In this document: positions 42,094-50,762 of the stretch, piece by piece | Layout of the letters: every line of letters starts with the position of its first letter | Numbering within the stretch: position 1 is the stretch's first letter | NCBI RefSeq assembly: GCF_900157305.1 | Contig: NZ_LS974202.1 | Coordinates: forward strand, 372,001-436,000 | Length of the DNA: 64,000 nt | Reading direction: 5' to 3' | Source: Mesotoga infera | GTDB taxonomy: Bacteria > Thermotogota > Thermotogae > Petrotogales > Kosmotogaceae | Notes under the pieces: model-generated | Databases searched by the model: none | Told to the model about the DNA's origin: nothing | Seen by the model: the letters and a program-made list of their open reading frames with translations, nothing else | Made by a program: the position numbers and the translations under genes

Positions 42094-43206
42094 ATGTTTT
42101 TCTCCATCAGCCCGAAGACAAAACGGAGCGAACTTTTTGACCGTGAAAGAGAAATGAATGAATTGAAAAGGGCCACAGATAATGATCGACTGATCGTGCT
42201 CGACGGCCTAAGACGCACTGGAAAAACTTCACTTCTAAAGGTCTTTTTGAATGATACCGAAAACTTCAAAGCCTTTATCGACTGCCGCCATTTCGTCAGA
42301 GGCAATGTTATCGATTCCGTTGAATTCAATAATGCCCTGATCGACTCTATCGAAAAGGAAACAAAGACTGGAAAGTTCAGGAAACTTCTGGAATCGATCT
42401 CTTCAATGACAATACGAGACGTGCAGTTGAGTTTCGAAAAGAGCCGTAGACAAAGGAACCTCGCTTCAGTGCTCAAGAAACTCGATACAACTCTAGAAAG
42501 AAAAAGCGTAAAATTTATCGTGGCGCTGGATGAAGCACAGAACCTGAGATTTTACGGCAAAGGCGGCAGGGATTTCCTCAACTTGCTCGCCTATACTTTC
42601 GATAATCTCAAGAACATTATCTTCATTCTTACAGGCTCGGAAGTGGGCTTGCTCTTTGACTTTCTCAAACTAGAAGACCCCGATGAACCCCTCTACGCAC
42701 GCTACATCACTGAAATCACTCTTAAAAGGTTCTCTCGCGAAGAATCCATGCAATTCCTGATAGCCGGACTGGATGAGATCGGGGTCAACTTCAACAAAAG
42801 CGATCTTGAAAAAGTAATAACAACTCTCGATGGCGTAGTCGGCTACCTCGCAATTTTTGGATATGAAGTCTACAAGAACGGACCTGATTTCGAGACGGCT
42901 CTCGAAAGGGCCGGAGTTATGGCGAAAGGGCTGGTTAAAAAGGAAATCGACAGTTTGCTCGCCAGATCAATAAATTACGGCTATGCCCTGAAAGCGGTAG
43001 CGTTCGGTATGGAGAGGTATTCTCAAATAAAAAAATACATAGAAGCGAACTTCGGGCCTATTCACGACTCCACACTCAGCAATATTTTGAACGGACTCGT
43101 GAAGCAAAGTTTTCTGGAGATTTCCTTCTCAAAATCGATGAAGAGCTACTCTATACCCGATCCGATAACTAGCAGCTTCTGCGCTTCGATGAATCTGAAA
43201 CAATAA
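42094..43206 (+). CDS. AAA/STAND-type ATPase of the archaeal-ATPase family (COG1672-like)
   Basis: 370 aa. Seen: Walker A LDGLRRTGKTSLLK (38-51), Walker B FIVALDEAQNL, a sensor-like FILTGSEVGLL and a C-terminal winged-helix-like domain (KKYIEANFGPIHDSTLSNILNGLVKQSFLEI). Such genes are often multicopy in archaea and Thermotogota and their role is unclear. I start at ATG 42094 after GCGAGGCGAG, which gives the family beginning (FDREREMNELKRA); an ATG at 42034 would lie inside the operator. Its 3' end and tail are duplicated at 39924-39982. Confidence 0.85.
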   Translation: MFFSISPKTKRSELFDREREMNELKRATDNDRLIVLDGLRRTGKTSLLKVFLNDTENFKAFIDCRHFVRGNVIDSVEFNNALIDSIEKETKTGKFRKLLESISSMTIRDVQLSFEKSRRQRNLASVLKKLDTTLERKSVKFIVALDEAQNLRFYGKGGRDFLNLLAYTFDNLKNIIFILTGSEVGLLFDFLKLEDPDEPLYARYITEITLKRFSREESMQFLIAGLDEIGVNFNKSDLEKVITTLDGVVGYLAIFGYEVYKNGPDFETALERAGVMAKGLVKKEIDSLLARSINYGYALKAVAFGMERYSQIKKYIEANFGPIHDSTLSNILNGLVKQSFLEISFSKSMKSYSIPDPITSSFCASMNLKQ

Positions 43207-43253
43207 CAGGCCCATCTCCACTAATGCGCTTCGAATTAAAAAAGAGCTGTCCC
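43195..43253 (-). repeat. Right copy (B') of the 59-bp inverted repeat
   Basis: Spans the last three sense codons and stop of the ATPase gene and 47 bp beyond. One mismatch to 39924-39982. Confidence 0.88.
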
Positions 43254-43280
43254 TTGAGAGAGCCCGATTGGGGTCGGATA

Positions 43281-43305
43281 GAAAACGGCCGCTACCGGCG
43301 GCCGT
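43281..43305 (-). terminator. Rho-independent terminator of the Opp operon
   Basis: Perfect 8-bp stem ACGGCCGC/GCGGCCGT (43285-43292, 43298-43305) with a 5-base loop; on the minus strand it is followed by TTTTC. It lies 29 bp after the stop of the last transporter gene. The U-run is short. Confidence 0.7.
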
Positions 43306-43333
43306 GTAGGTTTATAACAAAAAGCCCGATTAC

Positions 43334-44299
43334 TCAGAGAGGGTAATGACATCTCACGAAGTGTCCGGGTTTGTGCTCGCTCAGCTCGGGAGCCTGACTG
43401 GCGCATTTTTGATCGGCGTGGGGGCACCTGTTGTGAAACCTGCACCCGGAGGGCGGATTTATCGAGCTGGGGATCTCGCCTTTCAGCAACCTTTTTTCGC
43501 GTTGAAATTTTGGATCGGGTATCGGGTTGGAAGCCATCAGGAGATCGGTATAAGGATGCGATGGGTGGTTGAAAACGGTGTTTTTCTCGCCCATTTCGAC
43601 GACTTCTCCCACATACATGACTGCTACCCTGTCGGCTATGTAATCGACCAGCGAGAGATTATGGGTTATGAACATATAAGTCAGGCCTTCCTGCGACCTT
43701 ATGTCCTTCAACATCTTCAAAACCATCGCTTGCACGGAGACGTCCAGCGCCGAGGTGGGCTCATCCAGAACTATGAATTTCGGCTTCAGGACGATCGCCC
43801 TGGCGAAGGCTATTCGCTGGCGCTGTCCGCCGGAAAACTCGTGTGGATAGCGGAACATGTGTTCGTCTCTTAGGCCGACTTCCTTCAGCACGGCCGAGAT
43901 CTTGTCCTTTATTTCGCTTTCCGTGATCTTGAAGTGTATCTTCATTCCCTCTCCTATGATGTTCTTTATGAGCTTTCTTGGATGCAAAGAATTGTATGGG
44001 TCCTGGAAGACTATCTGCATCTTTCTCCTTACATCCAGAAGATCCTTGCCCTTCAATTTGAGGATTTCCGAACCGTCGAAGAAGATTTTTCCCGAAGTCG
44101 GTTCTATAAGCCTCAAGACGCTTCTTGCAAGCGTGGTCTTTCCCGAGCCGGACTCGCCGACGACAGCGAATGTCGAGCCCCGGGGGATTTCCATCGTGAC
44201 GTCATCCACGGCCCTCACAAAGAGTTTCTTCGAGAATATCGACTTTTTCACCGGGAAGTAGGTCTTCAGATTTTCTATCTTTATGAGAGTGTCAGGCAT
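43334..44299 (-). CDS. oppF: Oligopeptide ABC transporter ATPase, OppF/DppF type
   Basis: 321-aa ATPase of a peptide importer. Seen: Walker A GESGSGKTTLARS, signature FSGGQRQRIAFARA, Walker B FIVLDEPTSALDVSVQ, H-loop ITHNL and the C-terminal oligopeptide/dipeptide domain with CRFHNRCPHADQKC (the Cys-rich OppF/D tail). It overlaps oppD by 8 bp. The gene symbol denotes family, not proven substrate; the locus suggests murein peptides. Confidence 0.94.
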   Translation of the reverse strand: MPDTLIKIENLKTYFPVKKSIFSKKLFVRAVDDVTMEIPRGSTFAVVGESGSGKTTLARSVLRLIEPTSGKIFFDGSEILKLKGKDLLDVRRKMQIVFQDPYNSLHPRKLIKNIIGEGMKIHFKITESEIKDKISAVLKEVGLRDEHMFRYPHEFSGGQRQRIAFARAIVLKPKFIVLDEPTSALDVSVQAMVLKMLKDIRSQEGLTYMFITHNLSLVDYIADRVAVMYVGEVVEMGEKNTVFNHPSHPYTDLLMASNPIPDPKFQREKRLLKGEIPSSINPPSGCRFHNRCPHADQKCASQAPELSEHKPGHFVRCHYPL

Positions 44300-45284
44300 T
44301 TTCTTTCACCTCGCCTTTGTTGCCGTAGAGGTAACAGGCCACGAAATGTCCCGGTTCCACCTGAAGTAGTGGAGGTCTGTTTTCTTTGCAGATCTCCATA
44401 ACGCGGGGACACCTTGGATGGAACCTGCAGCCGGAAGGCGGATCCACCAGATCGGGCACGGTCCCCTTTATCGCCTTGAGCTCGTCGGTTCTCCCCACTC
44501 TCGGCACCGCCAACAGTAGCCCCCCTGTGTAGGGATGGAGCGGCCTCTCGAAGAGCTCGAAAGTCGAGGCGTATTCGACGGAGTTGCCGGCGTACATAAC
44601 CATGACTTTGTCGCAGAATTCTGCGACGACGCCCATGTCGTGGGTGATGAGCATCACGGCGTTTCCCATCTTCCTGGCCAGCTCGTCGAGGAGTTCCAGT
44701 ATCTGCGCCTGTATCGTAACGTCCAGCGCCGAGGTTGGCTCGTCTGCAATGAGCAGCTTGGGATGAGTGGCCAGGCCCATTCCTATCATTACTCTCTGAG
44801 ACATACCACCGCTCAGCTCGTGGGGATAGCTGTTCATTACCCTTTCAGGATCAAGGCCGACGAGTTTGAGTATCTCCCTGACTTCGGGATACGTTTTCTT
44901 TATGGGCATTTTCTTCGATTTCGCTATGGCCTCTCCGATCTGGTATCCAACTTTCATTACCGGGTTGAGCGACGATCTGGGTTCCTGGAAGATCATCGAC
45001 ATCTCTATGCCTCTCACACCGTTCATTTCTTCTTCGGAGAGTTCGAGGAGCGACTTGCCGTTGAAGATCACTTTGCCGGCCTGTATCTCGCCGGGCTGTT
45101 CGATCAACCTCATCACCGCCAGCGATGTGACGGACTTTCCGCAGCCGGTTTCGCCGACCACACCGAGACGTTCTCCGGAATCCATCCACAGCTCCACACC
45201 GTCGAGCGCCTTTATGACTCCCCTGTAAGTGTAGAAAGAGACTTTCAGTCCGGACACATCGAGCAGTTTACCTCTCAGTTCCAT
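44292..45284 (-). CDS. oppD: Oligopeptide ABC transporter ATPase, OppD/DppD type
   Basis: 330 aa. Seen: Walker A GETGCGKSVTSLA, Q-loop IFQEPRSSLNP, signature LSGGMSQRVMIGMG, Walker B LLIADEPTSALDVTIQ, H-loop LITHDMGVVAEFCD, and the C-terminal CRFHPRCPRVMEIC tail. Together with OppF it forms the heterodimeric motor. 4 bp after the OppC gene. Confidence 0.94.
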   Translation of the reverse strand: MELRGKLLDVSGLKVSFYTYRGVIKALDGVELWMDSGERLGVVGETGCGKSVTSLAVMRLIEQPGEIQAGKVIFNGKSLLELSEEEMNGVRGIEMSMIFQEPRSSLNPVMKVGYQIGEAIAKSKKMPIKKTYPEVREILKLVGLDPERVMNSYPHELSGGMSQRVMIGMGLATHPKLLIADEPTSALDVTIQAQILELLDELARKMGNAVMLITHDMGVVAEFCDKVMVMYAGNSVEYASTFELFERPLHPYTGGLLLAVPRVGRTDELKAIKGTVPDLVDPPSGCRFHPRCPRVMEICKENRPPLLQVEPGHFVACYLYGNKGEVKENA

Positions 45285-45288
45285 ACGG

Positions 45289-46161
45289 TCACCTCCTCAA
45301 CCTGGGATCCAGCATGTCTCTGATTCCGTCTCCCAGGAGGTTGAAACCGAGAACGACGAAGGCTATGAATATGCCCGGAAAGGTCGAGATCCACCACTGG
45401 TCGATCAAAAAGTTTCGGCCGTCGGAAACCATAGCTCCCCACTCCGGTGTGGGTGGCTGCACTCCCAGTCCCAAAAAACCCAGACTCGCGGCGGTAAGTA
45501 TTATCGTTCCCATCCTGAGTGTCAGCTGAACGAGAACCGGCGAAATGCACATGGGAAGCACATGGAGGAACATTATGCGCAGGTTGCCCCCACCGGCGGC
45601 CTTTATAGCCTCGATGTACGGTTGCGACTTGACTTTTATCGCCTCGGCTCTCGACAGCCTCGCGTACGTGGTCCAGGAAACAATGGATATCGCTATGATC
45701 GTGTTGGTGAGGTTAGGCCCCAGCATGGCGGCGAAAGCCATTGCCAGCACGAGACTTGGGAAGGCCAGGAACATGTCGGTAATCCTCATGAGTACCTCGT
45801 CAACGATACCCCCGAAATATCCGGCCGTCACTCCGATGATTATACCGATCGAACCGCTTATTACCGAAACTAGAAATATGATCCAGAGAGCCGTCCTCGA
45901 CCCTGAGATGACTCTGCTGAAAATGTCCCTCCCGAACTGATCCGTACCGAAGAGATGTTGCCAGCTTGGGGATTGGAGCTTTATCGAAAGGTTCTGTTCA
46001 ATTGGATCGTACGGTGCTATTAGCGGGGCGAAGGCTGCAATCAGCAGGAATATCACTATTATTACCGACCCTATCATCGTCAGGCGGCTTCTTCTCCAGA
46101 GAAAAGCCGTGTGCTTCAGGTCGTCCATGAAGGGGCGGGATACTTTGGCTGTCTTTTCCAT
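45289..46161 (-). CDS. oppC: Oligopeptide ABC transporter permease, OppC/DppC type
   Basis: 290-aa permease. An N-terminal cytoplasmic segment leads into TM1 (MIGSVIIVIFLLIAAFAPLIAPYDP), then the family LFGTDQFGRDIFSRVISGSRTAL and the coupling EAA-like region YIEAIKAAGGGNLRIMFLHVLP. About six TM segments. It lies 5 bp after OppB. Confidence 0.94.
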   Translation of the reverse strand: MEKTAKVSRPFMDDLKHTAFLWRRSRLTMIGSVIIVIFLLIAAFAPLIAPYDPIEQNLSIKLQSPSWQHLFGTDQFGRDIFSRVISGSRTALWIIFLVSVISGSIGIIIGVTAGYFGGIVDEVLMRITDMFLAFPSLVLAMAFAAMLGPNLTNTIIAISIVSWTTYARLSRAEAIKVKSQPYIEAIKAAGGGNLRIMFLHVLPMCISPVLVQLTLRMGTIILTAASLGFLGLGVQPPTPEWGAMVSDGRNFLIDQWWISTFPGIFIAFVVLGFNLLGDGIRDMLDPRLRR

Positions 46162-46166
46162 TCAGA

Positions 46167-47177
46167 TCACATCCTCATCCTTGGATCGAGAAGAGCGTAA
46201 AGAATATCCACTATCAGGTTAGCCAGTGAATAGATGAATGCTATATACAGCGTTCCACCCATGACTGCTGGATAGTCTAGGAAGAGCATTCCGGTCGTTA
46301 TGTATCTACCCAGCCCAGGCCAGGAGAAGACCGTTTCGGTCAAGACCGCTCCCTCCAGAAGGCCTCCGAAGACCAGCCCTATTATGGTTATGGTGGGTAT
46401 CATGGAGTTTCTGAGGGCGTGGCGGTAGATAACGACGTTTCTATTCAAGCCTTTGGACTTGGCCGTCCTTATGAAATCCTGCTTCAGTACGTCCAGCATG
46501 CTCGCCCTGGTTATTCTCGCGATAGATGCCGTAGCGTTGTAGCCGAGGACGAAGGCGGGAAGGAGAATGTGGAGCAACGCTTCTTTGAAAGTGTCCCATT
46601 GACCGGCGAGGGCCGAGTCGAGAAGGTACATTCCGGTCACCCTGGGAGGCGGATATGTGAAGAAACCGAGTCGACCGCCCCCGGGAAGCCACCCAAGCTT
46701 GAAGTAGAAAACCAGCAACAGGAGCAGTCCTATCCAGAAGACCGGCATTGATACTCCGAGTATAGAGAAGATCCTCGAAAACTGATCTATCGCTTTGTTT
46801 CGATGAACGGCCGAAAGAACTCCCAGCGTTATTCCCAGAAAGATCGAGATTATTATCGCAACGATGGCGAGCTCCATCGTAGCTGGGAAATAGTTCATGA
46901 TGTCTTTCATGACAGGGTTACTGGTTTTCAAAGACACTCCGAAGTTTCCCTGCAATGCACCGGCGATGAAATTTCCGAACCGTATGATCAGAGGTTGGTC
47001 GTATCCGAGTTTGGCCTTCAGTCTATCTACGGCTTCTGGAGGGGCGTTGCCACCGAGGATAGCTCCCACAGGATCGGCAGGTATTACATTGGCTATGAAG
47101 AAGACGATACAGGCAACCCCAAATAGAACTATGATCATCAAGAATAGTCTTCTCAGTAAGAATTGTCCGAAGTTCAC
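46167..47177 (-). CDS. oppB: Oligopeptide ABC transporter permease, OppB/DppB type
   Basis: 336-aa permease starting FLLRRLFLMIIVLFGVACIVFF, with FGVSLKT, about six TM segments, the coupling helix FIRTAKSKGLNRNVVIYRHALRNSMIP and a C-terminal block GTLYIAFIYSLANLIVDILYALLDPRMRM. It is separated from the binding-protein gene by 74 bp holding a strong hairpin. Confidence 0.95.
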   Translation of the reverse strand: MNFGQFLLRRLFLMIIVLFGVACIVFFIANVIPADPVGAILGGNAPPEAVDRLKAKLGYDQPLIIRFGNFIAGALQGNFGVSLKTSNPVMKDIMNYFPATMELAIVAIIISIFLGITLGVLSAVHRNKAIDQFSRIFSILGVSMPVFWIGLLLLLVFYFKLGWLPGGGRLGFFTYPPPRVTGMYLLDSALAGQWDTFKEALLHILLPAFVLGYNATASIARITRASMLDVLKQDFIRTAKSKGLNRNVVIYRHALRNSMIPTITIIGLVFGGLLEGAVLTETVFSWPGLGRYITTGMLFLDYPAVMGGTLYIAFIYSLANLIVDILYALLDPRMRM

Positions 47178-47221
47178 AGAATTACCCCCAATAGAGATTT
47201 CAGATTTTTATGAAGGATAAC

Positions 47222-47242
47222 GCCCCGCTCAGAGAGCGGGGC
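47222..47242 (-). terminator. Hairpin between binding-protein gene and permease genes
   Basis: Perfect 9-bp stem GCCCCGCTC/GAGCGGGGC with a 3-base loop (47231-47233). Not followed by a U-run, so it is probably a partial terminator or 3'-end stabiliser that keeps the binding-protein mRNA more abundant than the permease mRNA, a common arrangement in ABC importer operons. Confidence 0.65.
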
Positions 47243-47251
47243 GGGGGATAT

Positions 47252-48823
47252 TTACTTAGAAACCTTGGTGAAGTCGAACAGCATTCCGTAACCGAACGCC
47301 GCTTCTTCGAAATTCTTGACTTCCTTGCGGATACCCCAGAATTCGACTGTCTGGTAGAGCATGGCGAACGGCCCGTTGTGGAACCAGTATTCGGTCAGGT
47401 CCTTGTAAATCTGTTCACGCTTGTCCGGATTTGGCTCTATCTGACCCCACTCGCAAAGGGTGGCAGCATAGTCGTCGTACCAGGCGTTTCTCCAGGCAAG
47501 TTGATTGGCCCTGTAATTGGCGTGGGACATGGCCAGATTGTCCGGGTCGGGATAGTCGTTGCCCCAGCCGGCGATGATCATCTGGTGACCCTGCGCACGG
47601 TATTTAGCATACATCTGGGAAGATTGAACGATTACCAGATTCGCCTTAATGCCGACTTTGGCAAGATCGGCCTGGATTTTCTCGGCCTCGGCCTTTCTGG
47701 TATCGGTGTTGCTCGTGATCAGCTCGACTTCGAACCCATCGGGATATCCGGCTTCGGCAAGGAGTGCCTTGGCCTTTTCTATGTCCTGGTAGAAGGGATT
47801 CTTTTCGACATAGCCGAAATATCCCTTGTTTATGAAGCCCTGGACAAGAATCGCGTTATCGAGCATTATGTCCTTTACGATCTCCTCGTAGTTGATAGAG
47901 TACCTGACGGCCTCTCTTACCTTCGGGTCCTTGAGGGGTCCCCAGCTGGCGTTCATGGCCAGATACTCGTTCGAGTGACCCGGAACCTTGACCTCGACCA
48001 CGTTGGGATTCTTCTTGGCCTCGGCGAGAAGCTGCGGTGTGAGATCCCAGGCTACATCGATGTCGCCTCTCTCCAGGAAGAGTCTCTGGTTGGAAGCCTC
48101 TGGTACGTCTCTTATCATTATTCTCTTTAGAGGCGGCTGGGGGCCGTAGTAATTGGGGTTGGCCTCGAGAAGAATAACGTTGTTTCTCTCCCACTGCACC
48201 AGAACGTATGGACCGGCGCCTGCGGAATGGTCGGCGAGCCAGGCCGTACCGAGATCGCCATTGACTTCATTGGCGAGAACCACTTTTTTGTTGACGATCC
48301 CGGTGAACATGTTCGAGAGTATGCCGAGGGTTATATTTTCGGCGTACGGAGCGTTCAGAGTTATCGCTATGGTGTTTTCGTCGATCTGCTTGATCTTCTC
48401 GTCAACGTTATCTTTGTTGATTCCGAAAATGTCTACGAGGAACCATGCCGAGACAGATTCGAGTAGTATGGGCCTCTTCAAAGAGAAGAGAACATCTTCG
48501 GCAGTGAGGGGATCACCGTTGGAAAACTTGACTCCTTGTCTTATGTGGAAGATGTAGGTGAGTCCATCTTCGGAGATTTCCCAGCTCTCGGCTATGTCCG
48601 GAACTGGGACTATCACGCCGTCGATGGCTTTGAGATTGACCAGTTGAGCGTAGCAGGCGGCGACGATCTTGTTGGGAAGTACCTCATAGGCGACTGCCGG
48701 ATCCATGGTTATGAAGATACCGGTGTTGGCGCCTATCACCAGAGTATCTTTCGGTGTCGCGGCAAATCCAGTGACTGCAACAATGAGTACCGTTAAGAAA
48801 ACTAGCATGAAGCTTCGCTTCAT
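47252..48823 (-). CDS. Extracellular solute-binding protein of a peptide transporter (SBP family 5)
   Basis: 523-aa binding protein. Signal peptide MKRSFMLVFLTVLIVAVTGFAA without a lipobox Cys, so it is likely secreted or held by another means. Seen: the SBP_5 blocks LAESWEISEDGLTYIFHIRQGVKFSNGDPLTAEDVLFSL and KDPKVREAVRYSINYEEIV. Start ATG 48823 follows GGAGGTGCAAGA; the open frame continues upstream without a start signal. First of the five transporter genes, after the epimerase. Confidence 0.93.
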   Translation of the reverse strand: MKRSFMLVFLTVLIVAVTGFAATPKDTLVIGANTGIFITMDPAVAYEVLPNKIVAACYAQLVNLKAIDGVIVPVPDIAESWEISEDGLTYIFHIRQGVKFSNGDPLTAEDVLFSLKRPILLESVSAWFLVDIFGINKDNVDEKIKQIDENTIAITLNAPYAENITLGILSNMFTGIVNKKVVLANEVNGDLGTAWLADHSAGAGPYVLVQWERNNVILLEANPNYYGPQPPLKRIMIRDVPEASNQRLFLERGDIDVAWDLTPQLLAEAKKNPNVVEVKVPGHSNEYLAMNASWGPLKDPKVREAVRYSINYEEIVKDIMLDNAILVQGFINKGYFGYVEKNPFYQDIEKAKALLAEAGYPDGFEVELITSNTDTRKAEAEKIQADLAKVGIKANLVIVQSSQMYAKYRAQGHQMIIAGWGNDYPDPDNLAMSHANYRANQLAWRNAWYDDYAATLCEWGQIEPNPDKREQIYKDLTEYWFHNGPFAMLYQTVEFWGIRKEVKNFEEAAFGYGMLFDFTKVSK

Positions 48824-48875
48824 TCTTGCACCTCCTTTTTTCCCACGAAATAAGGGTGACAACATAAAAAGAATA

Positions 48876-49910
48876 TTAAAATAAGATTGGGTATTGTCTA
48901 TCTCTTTCCTGTCTGAAACCCACCGGCTCTACATTCTTCAGAAGCAGGTGAGAATCGAGATCGTGGTACATGAAGGCCCCCGTACCGGCCGCAAAGTGGA
49001 CGCTCTGGGAGACGCCGATCCCCGATTCGCTCATGCAGCCTATCATCAGTCCGATTCCCGCACTGTTGCACATTTCCACTATCGCCAGGGCATCGGAGAT
49101 ACCCGATTTCATAAGTTTTATATTTACGAAATCCACCGCGCCTTCCTTTATTAGACGCATTACATCGAACTTCGTTCGCGCGCTTTCATCGGCGCCGACC
49201 GGGTACATCGAGCCCTGTCTGACGATTTTGAGTCCATCGAAGTCCTCGGCCGGTACTGGTTGTTCGAATATGCCGACCGGAACACTGTTCCTGTACATCG
49301 CGTCGATGAATCGCAGAGCTTCTTTCGGCGTGTAGCCGGTGTTGGCGTCTATTATGTATTTAACGCCCTTTATTTCGTCGTTGACCGCCAGTACCCTTGC
49401 GATATCACTCTGAAGGTCTTCTCCGACTTTCATCTTTATAACTTTGTGACCGGCGTTGAAGATCTCCCTGGCATCATTGACGGTCTCTTCCAGGCTCCCT
49501 ATGCTGACAGTCTTGTCGGTTTCCACGAAATCTTTCATCCCTCCAAGTATCTGATAGACGGGCGTGGAAATCAGCCTGGAGAAAGCGTGGAGCGTTGCGA
49601 ACTGAACCGCGGCCTTCAGACTCGGGGCGCTTCTCGAATAGGCGTCGAGCTTCTTGAACACCCTGCGGTAATCTCTCACATCCAGTCCCTTTATCGCCTC
49701 AAGCATCTCCGAACTGAGCTGGAAGATGCTTTCGTTGCTCTCTCCGTTAACTCTGAACGAAGAGGACGCCTCACCCAGACCGATCGTACCGTCGGCGAGA
49801 ACAAGCTCGACTTCTATATTAACTTTCGAACTGGATACGTTGTTTGCGATGTGAAAAGGTTTTACGAAGTCCCATTTCCTTTCGGTGAAACGAAGATCGC
49901 TTATTTTCAT
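48876..49910 (-). CDS. Dipeptide epimerase (L-Ala-D/L-Glu epimerase type, enolase superfamily)
   Basis: 344-aa enolase-superfamily (MLE subgroup) enzyme that epimerises dipeptides such as the murein fragment L-Ala-D-Glu. Catalytic and metal residues are in place: Lys159-Met-Lys161 (KMKVG), Asp188 (IDANTGY), Glu216 (FEQPV), Asp241 (ADESA) and Lys265 (NIKLMKSG). Start ATG 49910 has GGGAGGAG. Thermotoga maritima TM0006 is, from memory, a characterised member. Position between GntR and the peptide importer supports a role in murein-peptide use. Confidence 0.9.
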   Translation of the reverse strand: MKISDLRFTERKWDFVKPFHIANNVSSSKVNIEVELVLADGTIGLGEASSSFRVNGESNESIFQLSSEMLEAIKGLDVRDYRRVFKKLDAYSRSAPSLKAAVQFATLHAFSRLISTPVYQILGGMKDFVETDKTVSIGSLEETVNDAREIFNAGHKVIKMKVGEDLQSDIARVLAVNDEIKGVKYIIDANTGYTPKEALRFIDAMYRNSVPVGIFEQPVPAEDFDGLKIVRQGSMYPVGADESARTKFDVMRLIKEGAVDFVNIKLMKSGISDALAIVEMCNSAGIGLMIGCMSESGIGVSQSVHFAAGTGAFMYHDLDSHLLLKNVEPVGFRQERDRQYPILF

Positions 49911-49952
49911 TTGCTCCTCCCGATTAAAGAAAGACTTTGACGAAAAACTATA

Positions 49953-49982
49953 ACTATGATACTCCATAGACGGCACAGTCAA
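49953..49982 (-). promoter_or_regulatory. Possible promoter and operator before the dipeptide epimerase gene
   Basis: Minus strand: TTGACT (49977-49982) as -35, with either TATCAT after 15 bp (49956-49961) or CATAGT after 18 bp (49953-49958) as -10. The inverted repeat CTATG-N6-CATAG (49954-49969) overlaps it. This would let the regulator gene upstream control the epimerase-transporter genes separately. Confidence 0.4.
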
Positions 49983-50019
49983 AACAGTAGAGAATTAATC
50001 TTATAATACCATCGCTTTT

Positions 50020-50748
50020 TTATATTCGTCTTACGATCTTGAACTTGCTCTTATCGGCCCTATAAAGAGAAACGACAAATTCCACGCAGACATCGCTTTT
50101 GGTGTAGGTGAAGCGCTTTCTCAGGATCGCGCAGTCGTTCACTTCCTGCTTGAGGAAGCGAGCCTCGTCTTTCTTCAACCTCGCAAGTTCCATCTCTTCC
50201 TCCGCGTAGGAGATGTTTATTTCGAATTCATTTCTGAGTATATCGTAGAGCGATTCCTTCTCCATATCGCGCTGGACGATGTTCAGCAGTCTTATATCGG
50301 CACCGACGTTCAGATAGGCTTCCTCGATCGCGTACGGCTCCTCTTCGAGAAACCTGACCCTCTTCAAATAAACCACGAGAGCTTCGGCCGGGATTTTGAA
50401 AAACTCCACAGCATCGACCGGAACTTTTACAAGACGGTTTTCGAGCACCATCGACCTGGTTTCGCACCCCCTTTTCTTGGCCTCATCGGTGAAACCGGTC
50501 AACGTCGCGAGTTGCTCCTCTCTCTTGGAGCCTGTGACAAAGGTCCCTTTGCCTTTGAGCCTCTCGATGAATCCCTCCCTTCTCAACTCGTCCATGGCTC
50601 TCCTGACCGTGAGACGGCTGAGCCCGTGTTTCTGGCAGAGCTCCTTCTCGGTGGGAAGTTTGTCACCCTTCTTGTACTTTCCCGACTGGAGGCCTTCCTT
50701 CAATTCGACGTACAGTTTGTAATAAAGTGGAACAGGCGTTTCCCCCAT
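50020..50748 (-). CDS. GntR-family regulator with UTRA domain (HutC subfamily)
   Basis: 242 aa. The N-terminal winged helix is clear: PLYYKLYVELKEGLQSGKYKKGDKLPTEKEL, HGLSRLTVRRAMDELRREGFIERLKGKGTFV. The C-terminal ~165 residues form a UTRA ligand domain (LVVYLKRVRFLEEEPYAIEEAYL...). HutC-type members sense amino sugars or small acids. Start ATG 50748 has GAGAGGG at good spacing; an ATGA-overlapping ATG at 50766 lacks a ribosome site. It probably controls its own operon; ligand likely a murein sugar or peptide. Confidence 0.9.
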   Translation of the reverse strand: MGETPVPLYYKLYVELKEGLQSGKYKKGDKLPTEKELCQKHGLSRLTVRRAMDELRREGFIERLKGKGTFVTGSKREEQLATLTGFTDEAKKRGCETRSMVLENRLVKVPVDAVEFFKIPAEALVVYLKRVRFLEEEPYAIEEAYLNVGADIRLLNIVQRDMEKESLYDILRNEFEINISYAEEEMELARLKKDEARFLKQEVNDCAILRKRFTYTKSDVCVEFVVSLYRADKSKFKIVRRI

Positions 50749-50762
50749 GATTTTCCCTCTCG

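Noticed and set aside
39040-43260. A transposon or integron.
   Set aside because: No transposase, integrase, target-site duplication or att-like core was found; the repeats are gene copies rather than terminal repeats.
47210-48130. A 306-codon plus-strand open frame opposite the binding-protein gene.
   Set aside because: The minus strand encodes clear SBP family 5 motifs; the plus frame shows only antisense composition.
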